Below, piece by piece: positions 26,591 through 35,483 of a stretch of DNA of 64,000 nt. This DNA comes from Ensifer adhaerens (GTDB taxonomy: Bacteria > Pseudomonadota > Alphaproteobacteria > Rhizobiales > Rhizobiaceae). The DNA lies in NCBI RefSeq assembly GCF_002940685.1, contig NZ_PNFP01000021.1:1-64000 (forward strand), written 5' to 3'. The notes under the pieces were generated by a model. That model did not search any database. It had not been told where the DNA came from and was given only the letters and a program-made list of their open reading frames with translations. Made by a program: the position numbers and the translations under genes. Each line of letters starts with the position of its first letter. Within the stretch, counting starts at the first letter, position 1.

Positions 26591-27700
26591 ATGAAACCCC
26601 GCATCCTCTACACCAAACCCTCGATCACCGACCGCGAGGTGGCCTATGCGACCGACGCGGCGGCGAATGGTTGGGGCGAGCGCTGCTACGATTACATCAA
26701 CCGCTTCGAAGCTGCCTTCGCCGCCCATCTCGGCTCAACCCGCGCGATCTCGACATCGAGCTGCACCGGGGCGCTGCACATGGGCCTTGCCGCCCTCGGT
26801 GTCGGGCCGGGGGACGAGGTCATCCTCGCCGATACCAACTGGACCGCCTCGGCCGCCCCGATCGTCCACCTCGGAGCAAAGCCGGTATTCGTCGACGTGC
26901 TTTCCGACAGCTGGTGCATCGACCCGGAGAAGGCGGAAGCGGCAATCACGCCAAGGACCAAGGCGATCGTCGCCGTCCATATCTACGGCAACCTCTGCGA
27001 CATGGACCGGCTGCTGGACATCGGCGCGCGGCACGGCATCCCTGTCGTCGAGGACGCCGCCGAAGCCCTCGGCTCGGAGTGGCGCGGACGCAAGGCCGGA
27101 TCGCTCGGCGCCTTCGGCGCCTTTTCCTTCCACGGCACCAAGACGGTGACGACGGGCGAAGGCGGCATGTTCGTCACCAGCGACGAGAAGCTCTACGAAA
27201 AGGTGCTGACGCTCTCCAATCACGGCCGCGCCCGCGGGCAGAAGAAGCAGTTCTGGCCGGATGAAATCGGCTTCAAATACAAGATGTCGAACCTGCAGGC
27301 TGCGATCGGCCTGGCGCAGATCGAACGCGTCGGCGAGCTGGTCGATCGCAAACGCGCGATCTTTTACGCCTATCAGGAACAACTCAAGGGCGTGAACGCG
27401 GTCGCGATGAACCCGGAGCCGGAGGGAACGAAGAACGGTTTCTGGATGCCGACGGTGGTCTTCGCGCCGGAAACCGGCGTCACCCGGGAGACGCTCCAGG
27501 ACGCCTTTGCGGCCGAAAACATCGATGCGCGGGTCTTCTTCTGGCCGCTGAGCTCGCTGCCGCCCTTCGAAGAGGTGCCGGTCAACACCAATGCCTACGA
27601 CCTGCCCGGCCGGGCGATCAATCTGCCCAGCTATCACGACATGACGCCCGACGAGATCGGCCGCGTGGTAGAGGTCCTGCGCGGCTGCCTGGCCGCCTGA
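26591..27700 (+). CDS. DegT/DnrJ/EryC1-family sugar aminotransferase
   Basis: 369 residues, PLP-dependent. The catalytic lysine is K184 in SFHGTKTVTTGEGGM; other family blocks are STSSCTGALHMGLAALGVG, DEVILADTNWTASAA and VVEDAAEALGS, the Asp/Ala pair holding PLP. Sequence is closest in style to perosamine-synthetase-like C-4 transaminases (YTKPSITDRE start, KMSNLQAAIGLAQIE). Acting on a 4-keto-6-deoxy nucleotide sugar from rfbF/rfbG would give a 4-amino-4,6-dideoxyhexose. Keto-dehydrase E1/E3 genes for 3,6-dideoxy sugars are absent. Confidence 0.9.
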   Translation: MKPRILYTKPSITDREVAYATDAAANGWGERCYDYINRFEAAFAAHLGSTRAISTSSCTGALHMGLAALGVGPGDEVILADTNWTASAAPIVHLGAKPVFVDVLSDSWCIDPEKAEAAITPRTKAIVAVHIYGNLCDMDRLLDIGARHGIPVVEDAAEALGSEWRGRKAGSLGAFGAFSFHGTKTVTTGEGGMFVTSDEKLYEKVLTLSNHGRARGQKKQFWPDEIGFKYKMSNLQAAIGLAQIERVGELVDRKRAIFYAYQEQLKGVNAVAMNPEPEGTKNGFWMPTVVFAPETGVTRETLQDAFAAENIDARVFFWPLSSLPPFEEVPVNTNAYDLPGRAINLPSYHDMTPDEIGRVVEVLRGCLAA

Positions 27701-27797
27701 CGGCAGCCGCTTCGAGACCACCTCCGCGCAAGGTCGCCAGGATATTAGAACCTTGCAATGCGCCATACCAAGGGCAGGCGCAAATACGGGGCGCCGC

Positions 27798-28565
27798 ATG
27801 AAAATCGTCATTCTCGCAGGTGGTTACGGCACGCGCATCTCGGAGGAAAGCCACCTCCGGCCGAAGCCGATGATCGAAATCGGCGGCCGGCCGATCCTGT
27901 GGCACATCATGAAGATCTACAGCCACTACGGCTTCTCGGACTTCGTCATCTGCCTCGGCTATCGCGGCTACATGATCAAGGAATACTTCGCCAACTACGT
28001 CCTGCACTCTTCCGACGTCACCTATTGCATGGCGACGGGCGAAACCCTGTTTCATTCGAACAAGGCCGAGCCCTGGCGCGTGACGCTCGTCGATACCGGA
28101 ACGGACTCCATGACCGGCGGACGCCTGAAGCGCGTGGCCGACCATCTCGGCGACACGTTCTGCCTGACGTACGGTGACGGCGTCGCCGACATCGACATCA
28201 AGGCCCTGACCGATTTCCACCGCCATCATGGCCGCCAGGCGACGGTCACCAGCGTGGTCCCGCCTGGCCGTTATGGCGCGCTTGCCGTCAGCGACGGACG
28301 GGTCAGAAGCTTCATCGAGAAGCCGGCCGGCGACAACGGTCACATCAATGGTGGCTTCTTCGTTCTCAACCGTTCGGTGCTCGATCGCATCGAAGGCGAT
28401 CACACGCCGTTCGAAGCGGAGCCTCTGGAGGGTCTCGCCTCAGAAGGGCAGCTGATGGCCTTCGAGCATGCGGGCTTCTGGCGGCCGATGGATACGCTGC
28501 GCGACAAGAACCAGCTCGAAGACCTCTGGCAAAGCGGAGCTGCGCCTTGGAAAGTCTGGGCATGA
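27798..28565 (+). CDS. rfbF: Glucose-1-phosphate cytidylyltransferase
   Basis: 255 residues; the start MKIVILAGGYGTRISEESHL contains the nucleotidyltransferase GGxGTR loop and PKPMIEIGGRPILWHIM follows, with the catalytic Lys. The block TYGDGVADIDI holds the metal-binding Asp. Strong match to RfbF, which makes CDP-glucose from CTP and glucose 1-phosphate. The stop overlaps the ATG of rfbG (ATGA). Confidence 0.95.
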   Translation: MKIVILAGGYGTRISEESHLRPKPMIEIGGRPILWHIMKIYSHYGFSDFVICLGYRGYMIKEYFANYVLHSSDVTYCMATGETLFHSNKAEPWRVTLVDTGTDSMTGGRLKRVADHLGDTFCLTYGDGVADIDIKALTDFHRHHGRQATVTSVVPPGRYGALAVSDGRVRSFIEKPAGDNGHINGGFFVLNRSVLDRIEGDHTPFEAEPLEGLASEGQLMAFEHAGFWRPMDTLRDKNQLEDLWQSGAAPWKVWA

Positions 28566-29629
28566 GCCGACTTGCAGACCCGTCCTTCTGGGCCGGAAAA
28601 CGGGTGATGCTGACGGGGCACTCCGGCTTCAAGGGCAGCTGGGCTCGCCTGTGGCTGACGCAAATGGGCGCTGAAGTCACCGGCTACGGCCTGTCGCCGG
28701 CGACCGCCCCCTCGCTGCACGCACTGCTCGGGCCGGAAACCGCCGCGAGCGAACATTTCGCAGACATCCGTGACGTCGACACACTCGGATCTGCCGTTCG
28801 CGCCTGCGACCCGGAAATCATCCTTCACATGGCGGCCCAGCCTCTGGTGCGCGAGAGCTACCGGACGCCGGCCGAAACCTTCGACGTCAATGTCATGGGC
28901 ACGGTGCGCCTGCTTGAAGCGGCGCGCGCAGCCCCTGCCCTCAAGACCATCCTTGTCGTCACCACCGACAAGGTCTACCGCAACGACGAAAGCGGTCGGC
29001 ATTTTCCCGAGGAAGCCGCGCTCGGCGGCCACGACCCCTATTCCGGTTCGAAGGCTGCCTGCGAGCTTGTCGTCTCGACGTGGCGGGATTCCTATCTGCG
29101 TGAGCGCGGCATAGGGGTAGCGACCGCCCGCGGCGGCAACGTGCTCGGCGGTGGGGATTTTTCCGCCGACCGGCTGGTTCCCGACATCGTCCGCGCCACC
29201 CTTTCCGGCGAGACGCTGGACATCCGCAGTCCGATGGCGACGCGGCCCTGGCAGCACGTGCTCGACTGCCTCAACGGTTACTTCGTCTATGCTGAGGCGC
29301 TTCATGGCGGCATGACCGATGTGACGACGCTGAACTTCGGCCCGTCTCCGGACGAGCGACAGATCCCGGTCCGGGACGTCGCGGCGGCCATCCAGACCGC
29401 AATGGGCCTGCCCGCGCAATGGCGCGACGCGTCATCGCAGGATCAGCCGCGCGAGATGCAGACGCTCGGCCTCGATCCGGCGCTTGCCGCAAGGACGTTG
29501 TCATGGAGAACCCGTCTTTCGCAGGACGAGGCAATCGCCTGGACCGCGCACTGGTATGACGGCTGGCGCCGCGGTGCCGGCGCCCGTGACCTGACACGCA
29601 GCCAAATCGACGCATTCATGAGAGGCTAA
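28562..29629 (+). CDS. rfbG: CDP-glucose 4,6-dehydratase
   Basis: 355 residues, SDR-fold: MLTGHSGFKGSWARLWL is the NAD-binding TGxxGFKG loop typical of RfbG, VVTTDKVY and HDPYSGSKAACE supply the catalytic Thr-Asp/Lys region and the YxxxK motif. Converts CDP-glucose to CDP-4-keto-6-deoxyglucose. ATG 28562 with a four-base overlap is preferred over an upstream in-frame Met at 28547. Confidence 0.95.
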   Translation: MSRLADPSFWAGKRVMLTGHSGFKGSWARLWLTQMGAEVTGYGLSPATAPSLHALLGPETAASEHFADIRDVDTLGSAVRACDPEIILHMAAQPLVRESYRTPAETFDVNVMGTVRLLEAARAAPALKTILVVTTDKVYRNDESGRHFPEEAALGGHDPYSGSKAACELVVSTWRDSYLRERGIGVATARGGNVLGGGDFSADRLVPDIVRATLSGETLDIRSPMATRPWQHVLDCLNGYFVYAEALHGGMTDVTTLNFGPSPDERQIPVRDVAAAIQTAMGLPAQWRDASSQDQPREMQTLGLDPALAARTLSWRTRLSQDEAIAWTAHWYDGWRRGAGARDLTRSQIDAFMRG

Positions 29630-29637
29630 CGACTTCG

Positions 29638-30870
29638 ATGTCCCACAACTGCCGTTTCTGCTCGACACCGCTCAAGACCGTCGTCGCCGATCTGGGTTCA
29701 ACGCCCTGGTCCAATTCGTTTCTCGAGCCGACCGAAGAAGCGATTGCCCGCGAACGTTCGTTCCCGCTGAAGGCGATGGTCTGCTCCGAGTGCCTGCTGG
29801 TGCAGACGACGGAAAACGTACCGGCGGATGAAATCTTCACCGACGGATACGCCTACCTCTCCTCCTTCTCGACAAGCTGGCTCGAACACGCGCGCCGCTA
29901 CGCCGAGACCATGACCGAGCGTTTCGCGCTCGATAACAACTCGCAGGTCGTCGAGATCGCCTCGAACGACGGCTACCTGCTGCAGTATTTCGTCGCCAAG
30001 GGCATCCCGGCGCTCGGTATCGAGCCGGCCGCCAATGCGGCAAGGCTCGCCGAAGATCGGAAGGTTCCGACCGAGGTCGCCTTCTTCGGACGCGAGACGG
30101 CGACGGAGCTCGTCAAGCGCGGCATTCGCGCCGACCTCACGGCCGCCAACAACGTGCTTGCGCACGTGCCCGATATCGCCGACTTCGTCGCCGGCTTCGC
30201 CATTCTGCTGAAGCCGGATGGTGTGGCGACCTTCGAATTCCCGCATCTTCTGCGCCTGATGGAAGGGGTGCAGTTCGATACGATCTACCACGAGCACTAT
30301 TCCTATCTGTCGCTGGCGGCGGTCGAACGCATCTTCGAAAGCTCCGGCCTCAAGGTCTTCGATGTCGAGGAACTGCCGACCCACGGCGGCTCCCTGCGCG
30401 TCTACGCCCAGCTGAGATCGGGCGTGCGCGAGACCACGCTGGAGCTCGAGAGGCTCAGGGCGACAGAGGCGCTTGCCGGACTGATGCGCATGGAGACCTA
30501 CACGGCATTCGACGACCGCATCGCAGCCGTGTGCAAGGATTTTCAGAACTTCCTGGCGAACGCCAAGGCCGAGGGAAAAACCGTAGCCGCCTATGGCGCC
30601 GCGGCGAAAGGCAATACCTTCCTCAACGTCTGCGGCCTGTCGCCCAGCGAAATCGCTTTTGCGGTCGATCGCAACGACCTGAAGCAGGGCAAGCTCCTGC
30701 CGGGCACCCATATTCCGGTGCATGCGCCCGCGGTGATCGAGGATGCAAAGCCCGATTATCTCGTCATCCTGCCCTGGAACCTGAAGACCGAAATCGTCGC
30801 CGACAACGAGGCGATCCGCGACTGGGGCGGCCGCTTCGTCGTCGCCATTCCGAAGCTGAGCGTCTTCTAA
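29638..30870 (+). CDS. NDP-hexose C-methyltransferase (TylCIII/NovU type)
   Basis: 410 residues with all three expected parts: an N-terminal zinc-binding domain (CRFC near residue 5 and CSEC near 47), a central SAM domain (EIASNDGYLLQYF, ANNVLAHVPDI, YHEHYSYLSL with the conserved His pair) and a C-terminal NAD-like domain (VAAYGAAAKGNTFLN). Such enzymes add a branched C-methyl to C-3 of 4-keto deoxysugars. The product here is probably a 3-C-methyl sugar; this is inferred from the family. Confidence 0.93.
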   Translation: MSHNCRFCSTPLKTVVADLGSTPWSNSFLEPTEEAIARERSFPLKAMVCSECLLVQTTENVPADEIFTDGYAYLSSFSTSWLEHARRYAETMTERFALDNNSQVVEIASNDGYLLQYFVAKGIPALGIEPAANAARLAEDRKVPTEVAFFGRETATELVKRGIRADLTAANNVLAHVPDIADFVAGFAILLKPDGVATFEFPHLLRLMEGVQFDTIYHEHYSYLSLAAVERIFESSGLKVFDVEELPTHGGSLRVYAQLRSGVRETTLELERLRATEALAGLMRMETYTAFDDRIAAVCKDFQNFLANAKAEGKTVAAYGAAAKGNTFLNVCGLSPSEIAFAVDRNDLKQGKLLPGTHIPVHAPAVIEDAKPDYLVILPWNLKTEIVADNEAIRDWGGRFVVAIPKLSVF

Positions 30871-30934
30871 TCTTCGACGCCGGGAAGTGTGGACAGTTCC
30901 TCAACCGGGCCGCGTTGAACCGCTCCTTAGGTCG

Positions 30935-30971
30935 CTTTGCCGTAAATTCGGTGACTTTGCCGTAAATTCGG
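30935..30971. repeat. Direct repeat of 17 bp (period 20)
   Basis: CTTTGCCGTAAATTCGG occurs at 30935-30951 and again, identical, at 30955-30971, in the 171-bp gap before the glycosyltransferase-like gene. The tandem pair on one face of the helix (two turns apart) could be a regulator site or a slippage product. Confidence 0.85.
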
Positions 30972-31041
30972 CACGATTTAAGTGAACGTCGGGGGTGGCG
31001 TGGGTATTGACGGTTGAAAAAAATGCACCCAAGGAGGTGCT

Positions 31042-31779
31042 ATGTCCACGATTGACCTATGCCTTGTCGCCACCCGGCGCCCGGACCTGCTTGCGCAAAC
31101 GCTTGCAAGCTTCCGGGACAGAATCTTTTCCAGGCTCGACTTGCGCGGCGCCTACCTCAATCTCGATCCGATTTTCGGCTCGGATGAGGACCATCGCGCC
31201 TGCGTCGAGATCTTCCGCAGCCATTTCCCCGACGGCACCGTGTTCCAGCCCGAGACCCCGGGCTTCTGCGCGGCCGTCGCGAAGCTCTGGTCGGCAACCA
31301 GCGCCGACTATGTCTTCCACCTGGAGGACGACTGGATCTCCCTGCGGGACATGGGCGAGGAACTCCTGGCGCCCTTCGCCGATCCGGCGATAGGTCAGGT
31401 GTCGTTCCACACCGCGGACCAGAACTGGGACATTCGCCGCAAGGGCCATTTCCATCGGCGCAATGAATACGCGTATCTCTTCGGGATCAAGGTCCCGTTG
31501 TTTCGCACCTTCCCGAAATTCACGACGTCGCCATCGATCCTTCGCGGCGATTTCGCGCGGCAGTGCGCCGGCCTGATGGATCTCGCGCGTGATCCGGAGA
31601 AGCAGTTCTATTCGGGCGTCAATCCGGCGTTGGAGGCCTATGTCGCCAACCGCCGCAACTATATCTTCTCGCCCGAAGCAAGCCCGGTCATCAAGGACAT
31701 GGGCCGGGAATGGCGCGAGCAGCGGCGCATCCAGAAGGTGATCACCAACTCGACGTCGGTCTGGCGCGAAAGCGCGTAG
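31042..31779 (+). CDS. Glycosyltransferase-like protein (GT-A type)
   Basis: 245 residues; the ATG is preceded by a textbook AAGGAGGTGCT. The N-terminal strand DLCLVATRRPDLLAQTLASF resembles GT-2 openings and VFHLEDDW provides a DxD-like metal motif (EDD, about residue 95). No membrane segment, so it would act in the cytoplasm. It differs from standard family 2 enzymes in being short with a divergent C-terminus. It probably transfers the sugar made by the upstream genes; acceptor unknown. Confidence 0.75.
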   Translation: MSTIDLCLVATRRPDLLAQTLASFRDRIFSRLDLRGAYLNLDPIFGSDEDHRACVEIFRSHFPDGTVFQPETPGFCAAVAKLWSATSADYVFHLEDDWISLRDMGEELLAPFADPAIGQVSFHTADQNWDIRRKGHFHRRNEYAYLFGIKVPLFRTFPKFTTSPSILRGDFARQCAGLMDLARDPEKQFYSGVNPALEAYVANRRNYIFSPEASPVIKDMGREWREQRRIQKVITNSTSVWRESA

Positions 31780-31817
31780 GCGAACCGGCGCGCCCACGCC
31801 TTCACACGCAATACGCA

Positions 31818-31844
31818 CGGGCGGGACCATGATGGCCCCGCCCG
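31818..31844. terminator. GC-rich hairpin between convergent genes
   Basis: CGGGCGGGACC and GGCCCCGCCCG form an 11-bp stem with one mismatch and a 5-base loop, between the convergent glycosyltransferase-like gene and the peptide ABC transporter. No T-run on either side; a weak bidirectional stop signal at most. Confidence 0.5.
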
Positions 31845-31856
31845 CGACAAACGTTG

Positions 31857-32624
31857 TCACGCGGTCGCAGAGGCGTCCTTGCGCTTAAAGCCCTTGCTCG
31901 CGACCATCAGGCTGCGCGTATAGTCCTCGCCGATCCGCCCGCCGACGAGATCGGCCGAGGACAGTCGCTCAACCACGCGTCCGCCCTGCATCACGGCCAG
32001 CCGGTCACACATATGGGTGACGACCCCGAGGTCGTGGCTGACCATGATGAAGGTCAGCTTATGGTCGCGCCGGACCTGTTCCAGGAGGTTCAACACCTCC
32101 GCCTGGACCGAAGCGTCGAGCGCCGAGGTCGGCTCGTCGAGCAGCAGGATCGAGGGCTCGAGGATCAGCGCCCGGGCGATCGCGACGCGCTGGCGCTGAC
32201 CGCCCGAAAGCTGGTGCGGATAACGAAAGCGGAAGCCCGACCCGAGACCGACCTCGTCAAGCGCTTTCAGAATGCGCCGCTCGCCATCGGCCACGCCATG
32301 GATGGCCAAGGGCTCCAGCAATTGCCGATCGATCGTCTGACGCGGATGCAGCGAGCCGTAGGGATCCTGGAAGACCATCTGCACGGCGCGATAGAAGGCC
32401 TTGTCGCGCTTGGCGCCCGACAGCACCCGATCATGAACGCGGATAGTGCCTGACGTCACCGGTGCAAGGCCGGCAATCGCCCGGAGCAACGTCGACTTGC
32501 CCGACCCGGATTCGCCGACGAGCCCGAAGGATTCGCCCGGCGCGATCTCGACGCTGACGTCGTTCAGCGCCTTGAACTCGTCATAGGTGACGGTGAGGTT
32601 GGAAACGGAAACGGCTGAAGTCAT
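31857..32624 (-). CDS. Peptide ABC transporter ATPase (DppF/OppF type)
   Basis: 255 residues from ATG 32624, overlapping the previous gene's TGA. Walker A GESGSGKST, signature QLSGGQRQRVAIARA, Walker B ILLLDEPTSALDAS, H-loop MVSHDLG. The last gene of the six-gene peptide uptake operon. It is shorter than typical DppF (about 325 aa), lacking the usual C-terminal extension with the iron-sulfur-type cysteines. Confidence 0.92.
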   Translation of the reverse strand: MTSAVSVSNLTVTYDEFKALNDVSVEIAPGESFGLVGESGSGKSTLLRAIAGLAPVTSGTIRVHDRVLSGAKRDKAFYRAVQMVFQDPYGSLHPRQTIDRQLLEPLAIHGVADGERRILKALDEVGLGSGFRFRYPHQLSGGQRQRVAIARALILEPSILLLDEPTSALDASVQAEVLNLLEQVRRDHKLTFIMVSHDLGVVTHMCDRLAVMQGGRVVERLSSADLVGGRIGEDYTRSLMVASKGFKRKDASATA

Positions 32625-33454
32625 TGCGCCCACTCCGGCTTGCGGTCGAGAACCGGTAGCGGATGACGATCAGACCCGATCGCCGGCATGCAGTTCAAAA
32701 GTCCTTGCGTATAGGGATGCTTGGCGTTGGCAAGCTCCGACGCCGCCAGCTCCTCGACGATCCGGCCGGCATACATGACGATCACCCGGTCGCAGAAGGA
32801 GGAAACCAGGCGCAAGTCATGGGAAACGAAGATCAGGCCCATGCCGCGCTCGGCGACGAGCTTGTCGAGGATGCCAAGCACCTCGAGCTGCACCGTCACG
32901 TCGAGCGCTGACGTCGGCTCGTCGGCGATGAGCAGTTCAGGGCCCGCGACCAGCATCATCGCGATCATCGCGCGCTGCCCCATGCCGCCCGAAACCTCGT
33001 GCGGGTAGAGATCGTAGACGCGCTTCGGGTCGCGAATCTGCACCGCCGCGAGCATGTCGAGTGCCCTCTCCCGGGCTTCGCTGCGGCCGACAGTCTCGTG
33101 CTGCCTGAGCGTCTCGACGATCTGCCGGCCGATGCTCATGACCGGGTTCAACGAATACTTCGGATCCTGCAGGATCATGGCGATGCGCTTGCCCCTGAGG
33201 TCCCTGCGGACCTTCGGCGACGCGGAAAGCAGGTCGATGCCGTCAAAGGACAACTGCTTTGCCGTCACCTGCGCATGACCAGGCGTCAGCCCCATGATCG
33301 CACGACCGGTCTGCGACTTGCCGGAGCCGCTTTCACCGACGATGCCGAGGCGTTCGCGGCCGAGCGTGAAGGAGACTCCGCGTACGGCCTCGACGAGGCC
33401 GGTGCGGGTCGGGAACGAGACCTTGAGGTCTTCTACCGTCAGGAGCGCATTCAT
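32621..33454 (-). CDS. Peptide ABC transporter ATPase (DppD/OppD type)
   Basis: 277 residues; Walker A GESGSGKSQ (Gln in place of the last Ser/Thr, as in many OppD proteins), Walker B LLIADEPTSALDVT. The signature motif is EVSGGMGQRAMIAMM, the OppD-type version. Pairs with the next gene product to form a heterodimeric ATPase. Four-base overlaps with both neighbours. Confidence 0.93.
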   Translation of the reverse strand: MNALLTVEDLKVSFPTRTGLVEAVRGVSFTLGRERLGIVGESGSGKSQTGRAIMGLTPGHAQVTAKQLSFDGIDLLSASPKVRRDLRGKRIAMILQDPKYSLNPVMSIGRQIVETLRQHETVGRSEARERALDMLAAVQIRDPKRVYDLYPHEVSGGMGQRAMIAMMLVAGPELLIADEPTSALDVTVQLEVLGILDKLVAERGMGLIFVSHDLRLVSSFCDRVIVMYAGRIVEELAASELANAKHPYTQGLLNCMPAIGSDRHPLPVLDRKPEWAQ

Positions 33455-34383
33455 TGGCCGCTCTCCCGGGGATCGAGCGCGTCGCGCAGACCGTCGCCGA
33501 GCAGGTTGAACCCGAGGCTGACGATCAGGATCGCGATGCCGGGCATGGTTGCCACCCACCATTGATCGAGGATGAAGCGGCGGCCCGACGCGATCATCGC
33601 GCCCCATTCCGGCAGCGGCGGCTGTGCGCCGAGGCCGAGGAAGCCTAAGCCCGCGGCCGTCAGGATGATGCCTGCCATGTCGAGCGTGACACGCACGATC
33701 AGCGACGACATGCACATCGGCATCACATGGCGGAAGACGATGCGGATCGGCGAGGCACCCATGAGCTGCACGGCGGCGATGTAGTCGGAATTGCGCACCG
33801 TCAGCGTCTCGGCGCGGGCGATACGCGCATAGGGCGGCCAGGAGGTGATGGCAATCGCGATGACGGCGTTCTCGATGCCCGGTCCGAGTGCCGCGACGAA
33901 GGCGAGCGCCAGAACCAGCTTCGGGAAGGCGAGGAAGATATCGGTGATGCGCATCAGCACCGCATCGACCCAGCCGCCGGCATAGCCGGCGACGGCGCCG
34001 ACGATAAGCCCGATGGGTGCTGCGATGACCGCGACCAGGAGCACGACGGCGAGCGTCAGCCGCGAACCGTGGATCAGTCGCGAGAGAATGTCGCGGCCGA
34101 GATCGTCGGTGCCGAGCAGGTAGCCGGGGGTTCCCGGCGGCAGCAGCCGCGCATTGGCGAGATCGCCGATATAGGGCGAGTGCGGCGCCAGAAAATCGGC
34201 AAAGGCGGCAATGAAGACCAGCGCCAACAGGATGACGAGGCCGAGGACGGCGAGCTTGTTGGCGGCAAAGCGCTGCCAGGTCATGTAGGCGCGGCCAAGC
34301 CGCGCCTGGGTGCGCGACTGCGGGCGATCGGACAGCAGCCATTCGCGGCGCGTCATCGGACGTGTCTGGGTAACGGTACTCAT
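33451..34383 (-). CDS. Peptide ABC transporter permease (DppC/OppC type)
   Basis: 310 residues with a hydrophilic N-terminus (residues 1-40), then an OppC-type core: GTDDLGRDILSRLIHGSR is the family hallmark, and the EAA loop is YIAAVQLMGASPIRIVFRH. About six membrane segments. Start ATG 34383 overlaps the dppB stop. Confidence 0.94.
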   Translation of the reverse strand: MSTVTQTRPMTRREWLLSDRPQSRTQARLGRAYMTWQRFAANKLAVLGLVILLALVFIAAFADFLAPHSPYIGDLANARLLPPGTPGYLLGTDDLGRDILSRLIHGSRLTLAVVLLVAVIAAPIGLIVGAVAGYAGGWVDAVLMRITDIFLAFPKLVLALAFVAALGPGIENAVIAIAITSWPPYARIARAETLTVRNSDYIAAVQLMGASPIRIVFRHVMPMCMSSLIVRVTLDMAGIILTAAGLGFLGLGAQPPLPEWGAMIASGRRFILDQWWVATMPGIAILIVSLGFNLLGDGLRDALDPRESGQ

Positions 34384-35441
34384 CGCTGGCGCGTCCTCGG
34401 GTCGAGCGTCCGGTAGAGAAGATCGGACAGGAGATTGATGCCGATGAAGACCGAACCGATGATGATGGTGCCACCAAGCACGGCGTTCATGTCGGCATTC
34501 TGCAGCGAGTTGGTGATGTAGAGGCCAAGGCCCGGCCAGGCGAAGACGGTTTCCGTCAGCACCGAGCCTTCGAGCAGGCCGGCATAGGAGAGCGCAATCA
34601 CGGTGACCAGCGGCACGGCTGCGTTCCGGAGCGCATGGCCCCAGATGATCCGGGTCTCGGACAGGCCCTTGGCGCGCGCCGCGACGATGTATTCCTGCTG
34701 CAGCTCGTTGAGCATGAAGCTGCGCGTCATGCGGCTGATATAGGCGAGCGAGAAGTAGCCGAGCAGCGAGGCCGGCAGGATGATGTGGCGGAACACGTCG
34801 AAGAAGACGTCCCACTGCCGCTGCCAGAGCGCATCGAACAGATAAAAGCCGGTGATCGGCGTGAACGTGTATTCGAACACGATGTCGATGCGGCCGGGAT
34901 AGGCGACCCATTTCAGCCGCGCATAGAAGACGAGCAGCGACAGGAGCGCCAGCCAGAAGATCGGCACGGAATAGCCGACGAGGCCGATGACCCGCACGAT
35001 CTGGTCGGCAATGCTGCCGCGCTTGACGGCGGCGAGAACGCCGAGCGGCACGCCGAGAAGCGCGCCGATAAGCGTGCCGAGCGTTGCGAGCTCCATGGTC
35101 GCCGGAAAGACGCGGCGGATGTCGGTCATGACGGGATTGGTGGTCAGCACCGAAACGCCGAAGTCACCGGTCAGCGCCTGGCGCACATAGATGAAGAATT
35201 GCTGGTAGAGGGGCAGATTGAGCCCCATCGCCTCGCGCGTCCTTTCGACGACATGCGTCGGCGCCCGGTCGCCGAGAACGGCCAGAACCGGATCGATCGG
35301 GATCACCCGGCCGATGAAGAAGGTGACGGCCAGAAGGCCGAGATAGGTGGTAACGACAACGACAAGAAAACGCAGCACCGCTGCCACGATCTTACCGGGA
35401 CGGGCGCGTCTGCGCCCGTCCACTATCCCTGTTCCGCTCAT
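34380..35441 (-). CDS. Peptide ABC transporter permease (DppB/OppB type)
   Basis: 353 residues from ATG 35441 (an in-frame TTG two codons earlier is less likely). Six to seven membrane helices; family pattern FFIYVRQALTGDFGVSVLTT, VPIFWLALLSLLVFY and the EAA loop YIVAARAKGLSETRIIWGH. A 42-bp gap separates it from the binding-protein gene. Confidence 0.93.
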   Translation of the reverse strand: MSGTGIVDGRRRARPGKIVAAVLRFLVVVVTTYLGLLAVTFFIGRVIPIDPVLAVLGDRAPTHVVERTREAMGLNLPLYQQFFIYVRQALTGDFGVSVLTTNPVMTDIRRVFPATMELATLGTLIGALLGVPLGVLAAVKRGSIADQIVRVIGLVGYSVPIFWLALLSLLVFYARLKWVAYPGRIDIVFEYTFTPITGFYLFDALWQRQWDVFFDVFRHIILPASLLGYFSLAYISRMTRSFMLNELQQEYIVAARAKGLSETRIIWGHALRNAAVPLVTVIALSYAGLLEGSVLTETVFAWPGLGLYITNSLQNADMNAVLGGTIIIGSVFIGINLLSDLLYRTLDPRTRQR

Positions 35442-35483
35442 GCTCAAGGGAACGATCCTTTCGGTTTATTCCTTCGAGACGGC

